From positions 1,201-14,746 of the forward strand of contig DCGD01000068.1 in NCBI GenBank assembly GCA_002315195.1: a DNA stretch of 13,546 nt, in the 5' to 3' direction. This document shows positions 13,377 to 13,546 of the stretch, piece after piece. The translations under genes and the position numbers were made by a program. The first letter of the stretch is position 1. The number at the start of each line of letters is the position of its first letter. Origin of the DNA: Prevotellaceae bacterium UBA1787 (lineage in GTDB: Bacteria; Bacteroidota; Bacteroidia; Bacteroidales; Bacteroidaceae). Under the pieces are notes generated by a model. It made no database searches. It worked only from the letters and a program-made list of their open reading frames with translations, and was not told the origin of the DNA.

Positions 13377-13546
13377 TCACTTGTTCTTGTGTCTGTTTGC
13401 GCGACGCTCCCTGATTTGAGCTTTCATCTTGGCAGCCCCGGAACCATGCGCGCCCGTAATATATGCCTTCTTCTTGGCTTTGGTCTTCACTTTTCCGGCT
13501 TCCGCTGCGGATTTTCGTGATGGTGCCTTTCGAAAGACGACACCAT
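13377..13546 (-). CDS. C-terminal end of a very basic protein (runs off right edge)
   Basis: An open minus-strand frame enters from the right edge and stops with TGA at 13377-13379, giving the last 55 residues. They begin GVVFRKAPSRKSAAEAGKVK and end in RERRANRHKNK; Lys and Arg dominate and the segment is rich in Ala and Gly, as in disordered nucleic-acid-binding tails. I do not recognise the parent protein. The last six residues, NRHKNK, are the same as those of the 29-residue AURKAIP1-type peptide at 10607-10696. The ATG at the extreme edge is out of frame, so the true start is outside the window. A ribosome- or RNA-associated role is a guess from composition. Confidence 0.6.
   Translation of the reverse strand, partial: GVVFRKAPSRKSAAEAGKVKTKAKKKAYITGAHGSGAAKMKAQIRERRANRHKNK

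Overview
The window looks like a chromosomal segment of a member of the Bacteroidota, most likely order Bacteroidales. This rests on several signs. Promoter-like boxes of the TAnnTTTG type precede several genes. Start codons lack Shine-Dalgarno sequences and instead follow A/T-rich leaders. An HU gene, a 29-residue AURKAIP1/COX24-type peptide and an RNase G gene occur in series. A methylmalonyl-CoA epimerase is present, and the long receiver/PEP-synthase-like protein belongs to a type I know from Bacteroidales. No insertion sequence, phage gene, tRNA, rRNA or CRISPR array was seen, and the genes look like resident chromosome.

Layout from left to right. (1) Positions 1-605, minus strand: the N-terminal third or so of a secreted protein resembling GH51-type alpha-L-arabinofuranosidases, running off the left edge. 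(2) Positions 804-3785, minus: a 993-residue protein with two receiver-like domains fused to a PEP-synthase-type ATP-grasp domain. It lacks the phosphohistidine and PEP-binding domains. A promoter-like box and a long-range inverted repeat lie in its leader. (3) Positions 3956-4081, minus: a possible 41-residue basic peptide. (4) Positions 4195-9100, minus: a tight four-gene set in transcription order GNAT-like protein, glycerol-3-phosphate dehydrogenase, sn-glycerol-1-phosphate dehydrogenase and GlpT-family transporter. (5) Positions 9325-9375: a perfect 22-bp inverted repeat, probably a terminator. (6) Positions 9390-9794, minus: methylmalonyl-CoA epimerase, apparently on its own. (7) Positions 9795-10244: a divergent intergenic region. 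(8) Positions 10245-12353, plus: HU protein, the 29-residue peptide, a terminator-like hairpin, then RNase G. (9) Positions 12419-13357, minus: an exported metallo-beta-lactamase-fold hydrolase, preceded by the C-terminal end of a very basic protein cut by the right edge.

How the genes may work together. The four-gene set holds everything needed to take up glycerol-3-phosphate (GlpT-like), interconvert it with DHAP (GpsA-like) and make or consume the mirror-image glycerol-1-phosphate (AraM/EgsA-like). The physiological direction and end product cannot be read from the sequence. HU, the small ribosome-type peptide and RNase G form a nucleic-acid and ribosome housekeeping group, in which a terminator-like hairpin may set the RNase G level. 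The most unusual single protein is the receiver/ATP-grasp fusion, whose architecture suggests a phosphorylation-controlled, nucleotide-dependent enzyme or regulator of unknown reaction.
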